From assembly GCA_037384645.1 (NCBI GenBank), contig JARRNT010000018.1, forward strand, positions 1-64,000: a DNA stretch of 64,000 nucleotides. The letters run 5' to 3'. The notes beneath the pieces are model-generated. The model did no database searches, was not told the origin of the DNA, and was given only the letters and a program-made list of their open reading frames with translations. Each line of letters opens with the position of its first letter. Within the stretch, counting starts at the first letter, position 1. The position numbers and the translations under genes are program-made. This stretch comes from RI-92 sp037384645 (lineage in GTDB: Bacteria; Pseudomonadota; Gammaproteobacteria; UBA6429; Thiohalophilaceae). Below, in pieces: positions 35,641-44,543 of the stretch.

Positions 35641-36833
35641 GGCTGTAATCGGTACGTGAGGTCAGGAATCACCTTGCCGGGATCCTGATTCTCCGGTGTT
35701 GCGGCTGTTTCCGAGGATAATGACTCCACCGGTGCGTTATCCGATTCGTCGGCGGCCAGCACCTGCCCCAGGGAGACATCCCTAGCCACCGCCAGGCGCC
35801 CTCCCGGAATCTTGACCTGAAATACCGCGCTGGATGCCGTCAGCTCCACCGGTTCCACGTCTTTGACGTGCGAGATGGACTTAAGATATTTGACCGTGCG
35901 GTTAAAGTCCGCCAGCCCCTTGATATCCTTCACCTCTATCAGCACGGTACCTATATCGGCCTGATCAACCTGGCCATAACGCTGTGCCAGGGATTGCGCC
36001 GTGTTATCGACACCAGCGTCCAGCACATCGGCAAGTGACGCACCACTCTCGCTCCAGTTCTCGCTGCCGCTGTCCACATACAGGGTCCAGCGCCCGACCC
36101 ATTTGCTGGAATTTGCCTGGTAGACACGGCCAACCAGCACGGCCTCGGTCTGGTAACGTTGCGAGGCCTGCAAAATGGTGTTGCCAAAATTTCCCCAGAC
36201 ATCGCTGGTATGAATGGCCGAGCGATCCGTCAGGTCCAGCAGGGGCAAGACCAGCGGGACGCCACGTGATGTCGCCTCCGAGGTAAGCAGGTTATAGGCA
36301 TCATTGCGCGAATCAGCACCCAGCAATTTTCGCTGACCATGTTGCTCGACAGCCAGCCAGACCAGCGTACTCGGCCTGGTACTGCCCCAGACCGGCAAAT
36401 TGCTGGCCCGCAACAAATGGCTGATCGCGGTTTCATCGAAACGGACCCACACCGCCAGGCCAGACTGTTGCGCATTAGCGCCACTGGTATTGCTGCCTGA
36501 ACCGCTGGAGTTATCGGTTTTGATATATCGAAACTGCTGCACAAACCGGGTCACATCCTGGGTTGCCTGGGCAATGTCGGGATACGTCTGGGCATTACCG
36601 ACATCTGAACGCCCCGAAACGCGGATCAGGACCTGGACAAAGGCCTGCTGGATGGCCTGGTTGCGTTGTTCCTTGTTCTGGTCCTGAACAGGAACTGTCG
36701 CTTCATAAAGGTGAGCGAGTTCTACTGCCCTGACGTGACCTACCAGTGAAAAGCACAAGCTTATTGCCAGGCAAAACGCTGCCAGGTATGACCGATTCCG
36801 GATGAAATGAAACTGCCTCATAGGAAAATACAT
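35637..36833 (-). CDS. DUF2066 secreted protein
   Basis: 398 residues. Signal peptide (SYLAAFCLAISLCFSLVG, cleavage near VRA), then the DUF2066 domain (LYEATVPVQDQNKEQRNQAI, ALVQVLIRVSG-like QAFVQVLIRVSGRSDV) and a C-terminal part with the V.IEVKDIKGLADFNRTVKYL pattern. Proteins of this family are periplasmic or outer-membrane-linked and uncharacterised. It is the first gene of the DUF2066-pgsA-like-perM-hda run and divergent from purM. Confidence 0.88.
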   Translation of the reverse strand: MYFPMRQFHFIRNRSYLAAFCLAISLCFSLVGHVRAVELAHLYEATVPVQDQNKEQRNQAIQQAFVQVLIRVSGRSDVGNAQTYPDIAQATQDVTRFVQQFRYIKTDNSSGSGSNTSGANAQQSGLAVWVRFDETAISHLLRASNLPVWGSTRPSTLVWLAVEQHGQRKLLGADSRNDAYNLLTSEATSRGVPLVLPLLDLTDRSAIHTSDVWGNFGNTILQASQRYQTEAVLVGRVYQANSSKWVGRWTLYVDSGSENWSESGASLADVLDAGVDNTAQSLAQRYGQVDQADIGTVLIEVKDIKGLADFNRTVKYLKSISHVKDVEPVELTASSAVFQVKIPGGRLAVARDVSLGQVLAADESDNAPVESLSSETAATPENQDPGKVIPDLTYRLQP

Positions 36834-36926
36834 CAGCCGATTCCCTGCCTGTCTGTGAATTGTTAAACTAGCCTATTATCACCTACAGCCTGCGCACGTA
36901 AAAGGTGCGTTTCGAAGGAGTTTTGA

Positions 36927-38003
36927 GTGGCGCAGCATATTTCTGACCCGGATTCAGCCAATATCAACCCAACCGGATTGAGTTATCGCGATGCGGGCGT
37001 TGACATCGATGCCGGTGAAGCGCTGGTTGAGCGCATCAAACCCCTCGCCAAACAAACCCTGCGCCCGGGCGTACTTGGCGGGCTGGGCGGCTTTGGCGCC
37101 CTGTTCGAGCTGGATTTGCAGAAATATCGGGCACCGCTGCTGGTCGCCGGCACCGACGGGGTTGGCACCAAGCTCAAGCTGGCCCTGCAAATGGGCAAAC
37201 ACGATACCATCGGCATCGACCTGGTAGCCATGTGCGTCAATGACCTGATTGTCCAGGGTGCCGAACCCCTGTTCTTCCTGGATTACTATGCCACCGGCGC
37301 CCTCAGTGTGGACACTGCCGCCGACGTCATCAAGGGCATCGCGGAAGGCTGTCGTCAGAGTGGTGCTGCTCTGATCGGGGGCGAAACTGCCGAAATGCCC
37401 GGCATGTATCACGCCAACGATTATGACCTCGCCGGCTTTTGTGTCGGCGTGGTCGACAAGGACAAGCTGATAGACGGCAGCCAGGTGCAAGCCGACGACA
37501 TCCTGATCGGACTCGAGTCCAGTGGCCCGCATTCCAATGGCTATTCCCTGATTCGAAAAATCCTGGAACGCAGCCAGGCCGATCTGGGCACTGGCTTTCA
37601 TGGCCGAACGCTCGGCGAGGTCCTGCTGGAGCCAACCCGCATTTACGTCAAACCCTTGCTGACCCTGTTCGAACAGATTTCGGTCAAGGCCCTCGCCCAT
37701 ATCACCGGTGGCGGTCTGCTGGAAAACCTCCCGCGCGTCATGCCCGACGATACCATCGCCATGGTCGATGCAGCGGCCTGGAGCCGCCCACCGATTTTCG
37801 ACTGGCTACAAAACGCGGGGCAGGTTGCTGACATGGAGATGTTCCGTACCTTTAACTGTGGTATCGGCATGGTAGTGATCGTTAGCGCCAAAGACGTGAC
37901 CCGTTCACTGGCCTGCCTCAATGACCAGGGTATTGATGCCCGGGTCATTGGTCAGATTGCCAAGGGTGAAGGCGAACCGCGTGTCGTGATCGAGAATGCC
38001 TGA
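36927..38003 (+). CDS. purM: Phosphoribosylformylglycinamidine cyclo-ligase
   Basis: 358 residues, starting at GTG 36927, six bases after a strong GAAGGAG site. The AIR synthase blocks LSYRDAGVDIDAGE, LVAGTDGVGTKLKLALQ, MCVNDLIVQGAEPLFFLDYYA (quoted in part) and IGGETAEMPGMY are all present. It performs the fifth step of purine synthesis. Its stop overlaps the purN start by one base, so the two are coupled. Confidence 0.98.
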   Translation: MAQHISDPDSANINPTGLSYRDAGVDIDAGEALVERIKPLAKQTLRPGVLGGLGGFGALFELDLQKYRAPLLVAGTDGVGTKLKLALQMGKHDTIGIDLVAMCVNDLIVQGAEPLFFLDYYATGALSVDTAADVIKGIAEGCRQSGAALIGGETAEMPGMYHANDYDLAGFCVGVVDKDKLIDGSQVQADDILIGLESSGPHSNGYSLIRKILERSQADLGTGFHGRTLGEVLLEPTRIYVKPLLTLFEQISVKALAHITGGGLLENLPRVMPDDTIAMVDAAAWSRPPIFDWLQNAGQVADMEMFRTFNCGIGMVVIVSAKDVTRSLACLNDQGIDARVIGQIAKGEGEPRVVIENA

Positions 38004-38665
38004 TGCAGCACAGGCCATTCAGCGTCATCGTCCTGATCTCGGGCAATGGCAGCAACCTGCAGGCAATTATTGACGAAGTCCAGCAAGACCGTTTACCTGT
38101 CAAAATTGCCGCGGTAATTAGTGACCGTCCCGGTGCCTATGGATTAACCCGTGCCGAACAGGCACAGATTCCCACCCACATCATCGATTTTCGACAATAT
38201 CCCGAACGCGCCGAATTCGACGCCGCCCTGACGCAATGCATCGATCGCTATGCCCCTGACCTGATCGTACTGGCCGGATTCATGCGCATTCTCACGCCCG
38301 CATTCGTCGAGCATTACCTGGGCAGGATGATCAACATCCACCCGTCCCTGCTGCCCAAATACCAGGGATTACATACCCATCGCCGGGTGCTGGCGGCCGG
38401 GGAACGCGAACACGGGGCCAGCGTCCACTACGTCACCCCGGAGCTGGACAGCGGACCGCTCATCCTCCAGGCACGCATCCCGGTCCTGGCCGAAGATACT
38501 GCCGAATCCCTGCAACAGCGGGTCCACCAGGTGGAGCATCAAATCTACCCGGCGGCCATCCGTCGAATTGCCACCGGTCAGGTGTCGTTCAGGCACAATC
38601 AGGTCTACTACGACAATAAGCCCATTATTGACGAGCAACGCGAGTATGCCGTGCAAACATCCTGA
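38003..38665 (+). CDS. purN: Phosphoribosylglycinamide formyltransferase
   Basis: 220 residues. The start VLISGNGSNLQAIID, the catalytic-region MINIHPSLLPKYQGLHTHRR and HGASVHYVTPELDSGPLI with the conserved Asn/His/Asp are typical of 10-formyl-THF-dependent PurN. It performs the third step of purine synthesis. Located directly after purM as in many Gammaproteobacteria. Confidence 0.97.
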   Translation: MQHRPFSVIVLISGNGSNLQAIIDEVQQDRLPVKIAAVISDRPGAYGLTRAEQAQIPTHIIDFRQYPERAEFDAALTQCIDRYAPDLIVLAGFMRILTPAFVEHYLGRMINIHPSLLPKYQGLHTHRRVLAAGEREHGASVHYVTPELDSGPLILQARIPVLAEDTAESLQQRVHQVEHQIYPAAIRRIATGQVSFRHNQVYYDNKPIIDEQREYAVQTS

Positions 38666-39401
38666 ATCAGCACCTGCAGGCCGACCCTGCCGACGTGCGG
38701 CATGGAAGATGGTCATTGCCGCACTATGCCTGTTGCCGGTCTTACCGGCCCAGGCCGATTTACTGCGTCACCCGTTTTCCATCACTTACGAGGTTCATCG
38801 TAACGATTTTTATCTGGGTGATTCTGTGCGTCATTTTCGCCAGCTTGCCAATGGCGACTGGCAATACCAGTCCAGAACCACGGCCAAAGGCCTGGCCGGC
38901 CTGTTTTTTCACGACACCATTCTGGAAACCAGCACCCTCAGGCTACAGGGTAAACGGGTCGTGCCGCTGGCCTATGATTACCAGCAATCCGGTGGCAAGG
39001 ATAAAGAATCTTACCGCATCAACTTTCTCTGGCGACAACACAAGATATACAACAGCCGCCTGAAAAAAGATTTCAAACTGGAAAACAATGCCCAGGATGT
39101 ACAGACTTTCCTGTTACAGATCATGCGCAACCTGCAACAACACCAGAATACCATGACCTTTTATATCGCCGCGCGTAGTGATGCGACATCCTACGTATTA
39201 ACCCAGAACGGGACGCATAAGATCGAAACTCCGTACAAAACCCTGAACACGATCGAACTGGTGAGTAACAAGCGCAAGAATACGGATCAATACCGGGTCT
39301 GGTGTGCCGTGGCATTGGACTTCATGCCGGTTCGGGTGGAAAAGATCGACAGCGACGGCAATAAGATCAATTTCGTGATCAAGGCCTTCAAACCCGAATA
39401 G
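38646..39401 (+). CDS. DUF3108 periplasmic protein
   Basis: 251 residues if started at ATG 38646, which overlaps the last codons of purN and gives a basic n-region (RPCRRAAWK) before the hydrophobic signal core MVIAALCLLPVLPAQA; ATG 38709 is an alternative. The mature part (ITYEVHRNDFYLGDSVRHF, YQSRTTAKGLAGLFF, and the late DFMPVRVEK) matches DUF3108, a beta-rich secreted family of unknown role. This purMN-DUF3108 order is common in Gammaproteobacteria. Confidence 0.87.
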   Translation: MPCKHPESAPAGRPCRRAAWKMVIAALCLLPVLPAQADLLRHPFSITYEVHRNDFYLGDSVRHFRQLANGDWQYQSRTTAKGLAGLFFHDTILETSTLRLQGKRVVPLAYDYQQSGGKDKESYRINFLWRQHKIYNSRLKKDFKLENNAQDVQTFLLQIMRNLQQHQNTMTFYIAARSDATSYVLTQNGTHKIETPYKTLNTIELVSNKRKNTDQYRVWCAVALDFMPVRVEKIDSDGNKINFVIKAFKPE

Positions 39402-39420
39402 CTTTCAACAGACCGGGCTA

Positions 39421-39987
39421 TCAGGTTTTGGGCAGGGTCACGCCCTTCTGTCCCTGGTACTTGCCGCCGCGGTCGGCGTAGGACGTATCACAAATCTCAT
39501 CGGACTCGAAGAACAGCATCTGTGCGACGCCTTCATTGGCATAGATCCGGGCCGGCAAGGGCGTGGTGTTGGAAAACTCCAGGGTCACGTGCCCCTCCCA
39601 CTCCGGTTCCAGTGGGGTGACGTTGACGATAATACCACAGCGGGCATAAGTAGACTTTCCCAGGCACACGGTCAGGACGCTGCGCGGTATGCGGAAATAC
39701 TCGACAGTACGGGCAAGGGCAAAGGAATTCGGCGGGATAATACACACATCCTCGGTGACATTGACGAAGCTGTGTTCGGAGAAGTCCTTGGGGTCAACGA
39801 TGGCGGAATTGATATTGGTAAATATCTTGAATTCGTTGGCGCAGCGTACGTCGTAACCGTAACTGGACGTGCCGTAGGACACAATCTTGCCGCTGCCGTT
39901 TTCACGTACCTGGCCCGGCTCGAACGGCTCGATCATCCGGTACTCTTCGGCCATGCGCCGGATCCACTTGTCGGCCTTAATGCTCAT
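39421..39987 (-). CDS. dcd: dCTP deaminase
   Basis: 188 residues from ATG 39987 (MSIKADKWIRRMAEE); the upstream extension of the frame lies in the apbC terminator region. The dUTPase-like fold has SSYGYDVRCANEF, IPPNSFALARTVEYFRIPR, CLGKSTYARCGI and the catalytic Glu in VTPLEPEWEGHVTLE. It deaminates dCTP to dUTP. It follows apbC on the same strand after a strong terminator, and a TATAAT at 40013-40018 could be its own -10. Confidence 0.97.
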   Translation of the reverse strand: MSIKADKWIRRMAEEYRMIEPFEPGQVRENGSGKIVSYGTSSYGYDVRCANEFKIFTNINSAIVDPKDFSEHSFVNVTEDVCIIPPNSFALARTVEYFRIPRSVLTVCLGKSTYARCGIIVNVTPLEPEWEGHVTLEFSNTTPLPARIYANEGVAQMLFFESDEICDTSYADRGGKYQGQKGVTLPKT

Positions 39988-40022
39988 ACATAGTCCCCTC
40001 GAAATTTCCGGCATTATAAACG

Positions 40023-40053
40023 AAAAAGGCGCTGCCGATGGCAACGCCTTTTT
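40023..40053 (-). terminator. Intrinsic terminator between apbC and dcd
   Basis: Minus strand AAAAAGGCG-t-TGCC-atc-GGCA-g-CGCCTTTTT, followed by CGTTT: a long stem with one mismatch and a T5 tract, 20 bp after the apbC stop. The A-run on the opposite side would also give a T tract on the plus strand. Confidence 0.85.
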
Positions 40054-40073
40054 CACTCATCACTGAGCGCCGC

Positions 40074-41165
40074 TTAATTGTTCTGAATGACAATCTTCGG
40101 AAACGCGGCTGAGTAGTTCTTGGCCTTCTGCGATAACTTGGCCGATACGCGGCGCGCGATATCCCGATAAATCTGCGCAATCCTGCCGTCCGGGTCGGCC
40201 GCGACGGTGGGTTTGCCGCCATCAGTGGACTCGCGGATGGAGATGTCCAGCGGCAGGGAGCCCAGCATGTCGACATTGTTTTGCTCGGCCATACGCTGGC
40301 CACCACCGGAACCAAAGATGTGCTCTTCGTGGCCGCAATTGGAACAGATGTGAGTACTCATATTTTCGATAATACCCAGCACCGGCACTTCCACCTTCTC
40401 AAACATCTTCAGGCCCTTGCGCGCATCGAGCAGGGCAATGTCCTGCGGCGTGGTGACGATCACCGCACCGGTCACCGGCACCTTCTGGGCCAGGGTCAGT
40501 TGGGTATCACCGGTACCCGGCGGCAGGTCGACGATGAGGTAATCCACGTCTTTCCACTGGGTATCGTTGAGTAATTGTTCCAGGGCCTGGGTCACCATGG
40601 GACCCCGCCAGATCATCGGGGTCTCTTCGTCGATGAGGAAACCGATGGACATGGCCTGCAGGCCGTAATTTTTCAGTGGCTCGAGGGTTTTGCCGTCGGT
40701 GGATTCCGGTTGCTGATGCACACCGAGCATCCGCGGCTGACTGGGGCCGTAAATATCCGCGTCCAGGATACCCACGCTGGCACCCTCAGCGGACAGGGCC
40801 AGAGCCAGGTTCACGGAGGTCGTGGATTTGCCGACGCCGCCCTTGCCCGAGGCCACGGCGATGATGTTCTTGACGCCCTTAATGGCATTCACGCCCTTTT
40901 GCACGGCATGGGCGTCGATCTTGTGGGAAATGGCGAATTCGATGTCAGTGACCCCCGGCAGGCTCTCGATCAGCTCCTTGAGCTTGGCAGCCAGTTGCTC
41001 CTTGTAGCCATCCGCCGGAAAGCCGAGCACGATGGTGACGGTCACTTTTCCGCCATCGACCTTGATGTCCTTGACCGCCTTGCTGCTTACCAGGTCTTTT
41101 TCGAGGTAAGGATCGATGTAGGTTTTGATCTTGTCTTCGACTGCTTGTTGAGTGACATCAGCCAT
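40074..41165 (-). CDS. apbC: Iron-sulfur cluster carrier protein ApbC/Mrp
   Basis: 363 residues. An N-terminal MIP18/DUF59 domain (about residues 1-90) precedes the deviant Walker A GKGGVGKSTTSVNLALAL, and the cluster-binding CxxC is in HICSNCGHEEHIFG. Mrp/ApbC/Nbp35-type ATPases load 4Fe-4S clusters onto targets. It is divergent from metG, the same arrangement as mrp-metG in E. coli. Confidence 0.97.
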   Translation of the reverse strand: MADVTQQAVEDKIKTYIDPYLEKDLVSSKAVKDIKVDGGKVTVTIVLGFPADGYKEQLAAKLKELIESLPGVTDIEFAISHKIDAHAVQKGVNAIKGVKNIIAVASGKGGVGKSTTSVNLALALSAEGASVGILDADIYGPSQPRMLGVHQQPESTDGKTLEPLKNYGLQAMSIGFLIDEETPMIWRGPMVTQALEQLLNDTQWKDVDYLIVDLPPGTGDTQLTLAQKVPVTGAVIVTTPQDIALLDARKGLKMFEKVEVPVLGIIENMSTHICSNCGHEEHIFGSGGGQRMAEQNNVDMLGSLPLDISIRESTDGGKPTVAADPDGRIAQIYRDIARRVSAKLSQKAKNYSAAFPKIVIQNN

Positions 41166-41350
41166 GTCATTCTCCTGTAATAACTGTGGTTAAATAACCT
41201 AGTAAATTGTTAAGGTTCGTGATCTTACACAAATTTTTCAGAATTTCCTAATATACCCGGAAATCGAATGGAAATCAGTTGTTTGCTGGCCTCCCGGGGC
41301 CAAAACTGCTAGGGTATGCGCGCTTTTCCAACTGACTTATCGAATCATCC

Positions 41351-43390
41351 ATGAGTGCGTCACCACGTCATATCCTGGTCACCAGTGCCTTACCCTATGC
41401 CAATGGCTCCATTCACCTGGGCCACCTGGTGGAATATATTCAGACCGATATATGGGTCCGCTTTCAACGAATGCAAGGTCACCAGTGCACCTACGTCTGT
41501 GCCGACGATGCCCACGGCACCCCCATCATGCTCAATGCCGACAAGCTGGGGATCAGCCCGGAGGCGTTGATTGCGCGCACCGACCAGGAGCACCAGGCGG
41601 ATTTTGCCGCCTTCGACATCGGGTTCGATAATTTCCACTCCACCCACTCGCCGGAAAACCGCGAGCTGGCCGAGTTAATCTATACCCGCCTGCGCGACGG
41701 TGGCTATATCCATAGCAGGACCATCGAGCAATATTATGACCCGGACAAGCAGATGTTCCTGCCCGACCGCTTCATCAAGGGCGAGTGCCCCAGGTGCGGC
41801 GCCCCGGACCAGTACGGCGACAATTGTGAGGTCTGCAGCGCCACTTACTCCCCCGTCGAGCTGAAAAACCCGTATTCCACGATCTCCGGCGCCACCCCGG
41901 TCATGAAGGAAACCGAGCACTTTTTCTTTGACCTCGGCGCCTTTGAAAGCATGCTGCGTGACTGGACCCAGAGTGGCCGCCTGCAAAGCGGTATCGCCAA
42001 CAAGCTCAACGAATGGTTCGAGGCCGGACTGCAAGCCTGGGACATCTCGCGGGATGCCCCTTATTTCGGGTTTGAGATCCCGGACGCGCCGGGCAAGTAC
42101 TTTTACGTGTGGCTGGATGCCCCCATCGGTTACATGGCCAGCTTTAAGAATCTGTGTGCACGCCGCGACGACCTGAGCTTCGACGATTACTGGCGGGCCG
42201 ACAGCCCCTACGAGGTCTACCATTTTATTGGCAAGGATATCGCCTATTTCCATACCCTGTTCTGGCCGGCCATGCTGCACGGGGCAGGCTTTCGCACCCC
42301 CAGCGCGGTATTCTGCCACGGCTTTCTGACCGTGAACGGCCAGAAGATGTCGAAATCCCGTGGCACCTTTATCAAGGCTCGCGCCTACCTGGATCACCTC
42401 GATCCCCAGTACCTGCGCTATTACTATGCAGCCAAGCTGGGTAGTGGCATCGACGACCTGGACCTGAACCTGGATGACTTCATTCAGCGGGTCAACGCCG
42501 ACCTGGTCGGCAAGGTGGTCAATATCGCCAGCCGTTGCGCCGGTTTCATCAATAAAAAGTTCGATAGCCGCCTGGCTGACCAGTGCACAGAAATGCCGCT
42601 GTACCAGCAGTTCGTCGCTGCCGGTAGCGAGATTGCCAGGGCCTTCGAGCAGCGCGAATACGCCCAGGCCTTGCGCCAGATCATGGCACTGGCCGACCAG
42701 GCCAATCAGTATATTGATACACAAAAGCCCTGGGTGCTGGCCAAGGACAGCGACAAGCTGCAACAGGTTCAGGCTGTGTGCAGCGTAGGTTTAAATCTGT
42801 ACCGCGTACTGATCTGTTACCTCAAGCCGGTGCTGCCCAGGCTGGCACATGACTCCGAACAGTTTATGCAGATTGATTCATTGCACTGGGATACGATTCA
42901 GCAGCCCCTGCTGGGCCATCAGATCAGCGTATTCAAGCCATTACTCACCCGGGTCGAACAGGAGAAGGTAAACGCCATGGTCGAAGCATCCAAAGAGAGT
43001 CTTGCCGAAACGACACGCCACAAGGGCCAGCCATCCCATGCAGAGCTGGCCGAGGCAATTGCCACTGAAATCAGCTTTGAAGATTTCGCCAAGGTGGATC
43101 TGCGGGTCGCCCGCATTGTGAAAGCAGCCCATGTGGAAGGGGCTGACAAATTGTTACAGTTGACCCTGGACCTGGGTGGCGAGACCCGTAACGTATTTGC
43201 CGGTATAAAATCGGCCTATGCACCCGAGCAACTGGAAGGCAAACTGACGGTGATGGTTGCCAACCTCAAACCACGTAAAATGCGATTCGGCGTTTCCGAG
43301 GGCATGGTCCTGGCGGCCGGCCCGGGTGGCAAGGAGCTGTGGATCCTGTCGCCGGACGACGGTGCCAAACCGGGAATGCGCGTCAAATAA
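41351..43390 (+). CDS. metG: Methionyl-tRNA synthetase with C-terminal tRNA-binding domain
   Basis: 679 residues. HIGH-like motif YANGSIHLGHLVEY near residue 17, zinc-knuckle cysteines in ECPRCGAPDQYGDNCEVC, and GQKMSKSRGTF. The last about 110 residues (FAKVDLRVARIVKAAHVEGA) form the EMAP-II-like tRNA-binding/dimerisation domain. It charges both initiator and elongator tRNA-Met. Nineteen bp upstream of rsxA. Confidence 0.98.
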   Translation: MSASPRHILVTSALPYANGSIHLGHLVEYIQTDIWVRFQRMQGHQCTYVCADDAHGTPIMLNADKLGISPEALIARTDQEHQADFAAFDIGFDNFHSTHSPENRELAELIYTRLRDGGYIHSRTIEQYYDPDKQMFLPDRFIKGECPRCGAPDQYGDNCEVCSATYSPVELKNPYSTISGATPVMKETEHFFFDLGAFESMLRDWTQSGRLQSGIANKLNEWFEAGLQAWDISRDAPYFGFEIPDAPGKYFYVWLDAPIGYMASFKNLCARRDDLSFDDYWRADSPYEVYHFIGKDIAYFHTLFWPAMLHGAGFRTPSAVFCHGFLTVNGQKMSKSRGTFIKARAYLDHLDPQYLRYYYAAKLGSGIDDLDLNLDDFIQRVNADLVGKVVNIASRCAGFINKKFDSRLADQCTEMPLYQQFVAAGSEIARAFEQREYAQALRQIMALADQANQYIDTQKPWVLAKDSDKLQQVQAVCSVGLNLYRVLICYLKPVLPRLAHDSEQFMQIDSLHWDTIQQPLLGHQISVFKPLLTRVEQEKVNAMVEASKESLAETTRHKGQPSHAELAEAIATEISFEDFAKVDLRVARIVKAAHVEGADKLLQLTLDLGGETRNVFAGIKSAYAPEQLEGKLTVMVANLKPRKMRFGVSEGMVLAAGPGGKELWILSPDDGAKPGMRVK

Positions 43391-43408
43391 TACAGTGAGG
43401 CTTGCGTC

Positions 43409-43990
43409 ATGAAAGAATACGCACTGATTCTGGTCAGCACGATCCTGGTCAATAATTTCGTGCTGGTGAAATTCCTCGGCCTGTGCCCGTTCATGGGTGT
43501 CTCACGCAAGCTGGAAACTGCCATGGGCATGGCCCTGGCAACGACCTTCGTGTTGACGCTCTCCTCCGTGTTCAGCTATCTCATCGACGCCTATCTGCTG
43601 GCGCCTTATGACCTGAGCTATTTGCGAATCATTGCATTTATCCTGGTCATTGCCGCGGTGGTGCAACTCACCGAGATGATCGTGCACAAGACCAGCCCTT
43701 TGTTATACCAGGTGCTGGGCATCTTCCTGCCGTTGATCACGACCAATTGCGCAGTGCTCGGCGTGGCCCTGCTGAACGTGCAACAGGCCCATAATTTCGT
43801 CCAGTCCTTTTTATATGGCTTTGGTGCCTCAATCGGTTTCTCCCTGGTGCTGGTGCTGTTCGCCGCCTTGCGCGAGCGCATCAATGTCGCCGATGTCCCC
43901 ACCCCGTTCAAAGGCGCTTCCATCGGCCTGATTACTGCCGGCCTGATGTCGATTGCCTTCATGGGCTTCGCCGGTCTGGTCAAGGTGTAA
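43409..43990 (+). CDS. rsxA: Rnf/Rsx complex subunit A
   Basis: 193 residues with six membrane helices and the RnfA start ALILVSTILVNNFVLVKFLG and the PLITTNCAVLGVALL motif, whose Cys belongs to the intramembrane Fe-S site shared with RsxE. Part of the ion-translocating ferredoxin:NAD oxidoreductase (Rnf), which in E. coli (Rsx) keeps SoxR reduced. First of six genes in order A-B-C-D-G-E. Confidence 0.97.
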   Translation: MKEYALILVSTILVNNFVLVKFLGLCPFMGVSRKLETAMGMALATTFVLTLSSVFSYLIDAYLLAPYDLSYLRIIAFILVIAAVVQLTEMIVHKTSPLLYQVLGIFLPLITTNCAVLGVALLNVQQAHNFVQSFLYGFGASIGFSLVLVLFAALRERINVADVPTPFKGASIGLITAGLMSIAFMGFAGLVKV

Positions 43991-43991
43991 C

Positions 43992-44543
43992 GTGCTGGTA
44001 CCGATCCTCGTTCTGGCTGGTCTGGCTATTGTGTTTGGCCTGTTGCTCGGCTACAGCGCCGTGCGCTTCAGGGTAGAGGGCGACCCGGTGGTCGACAAGA
44101 TCGACGCCCTGCTGCCGCAGACCCAGTGCGGCCAGTGCGGTTACGCCGGTTGCCGGCCTTACGCCGAAGCCATCGCCAGTGGCGAAGCCGATATCAACCA
44201 GTGCGTCCCCGGTGGTGACGCCGGCATCCAGGCCCTGGCCGATTTACTCGATCGCGACCCCAAACCGCTGAACGCCGAACACGGCACGGTCAAAGAAGAA
44301 AAGACCGTCGTCCACATTGATGAACAGGTCTGCATCGGCTGTACCCTGTGTATCCAGGCCTGCCCGGTGGATGCCATCGTCGGTGCCGCCAAACACATGC
44401 ATACCGTGCTAACCGATGAGTGTACCGGTTGTGACCTGTGCATCCCGGTCTGTCCGGTGGATTGCATCCACCAGGTGCCGGTAGAGACCACCCTGCAAAC
44501 CTGGCAGTGGCCTTTCCCGCAAGCCGAGGCGAGTCGTGCGTAA
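43992..44543 (+). CDS. rsxB: Rnf/Rsx complex ferredoxin subunit B
   Basis: 183 residues if started at GTG 43992, one base after the rsxA stop; earlier frame sequence overlaps rsxA. An N-terminal membrane anchor (ILVLAGLAIVFGLLLGY) is followed by a 4Fe-4S domain (QTQCGQCGYAGCRPYAEAI) and a two-cluster ferredoxin (CIGCTLCIQACPVDAI and CTGCDLCIPVCPVDCI). It carries electrons between the soluble donor side and the membrane. The end overlaps rsxC by 8 bp. Confidence 0.95.
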   Translation: MLVPILVLAGLAIVFGLLLGYSAVRFRVEGDPVVDKIDALLPQTQCGQCGYAGCRPYAEAIASGEADINQCVPGGDAGIQALADLLDRDPKPLNAEHGTVKEEKTVVHIDEQVCIGCTLCIQACPVDAIVGAAKHMHTVLTDECTGCDLCIPVCPVDCIHQVPVETTLQTWQWPFPQAEASRA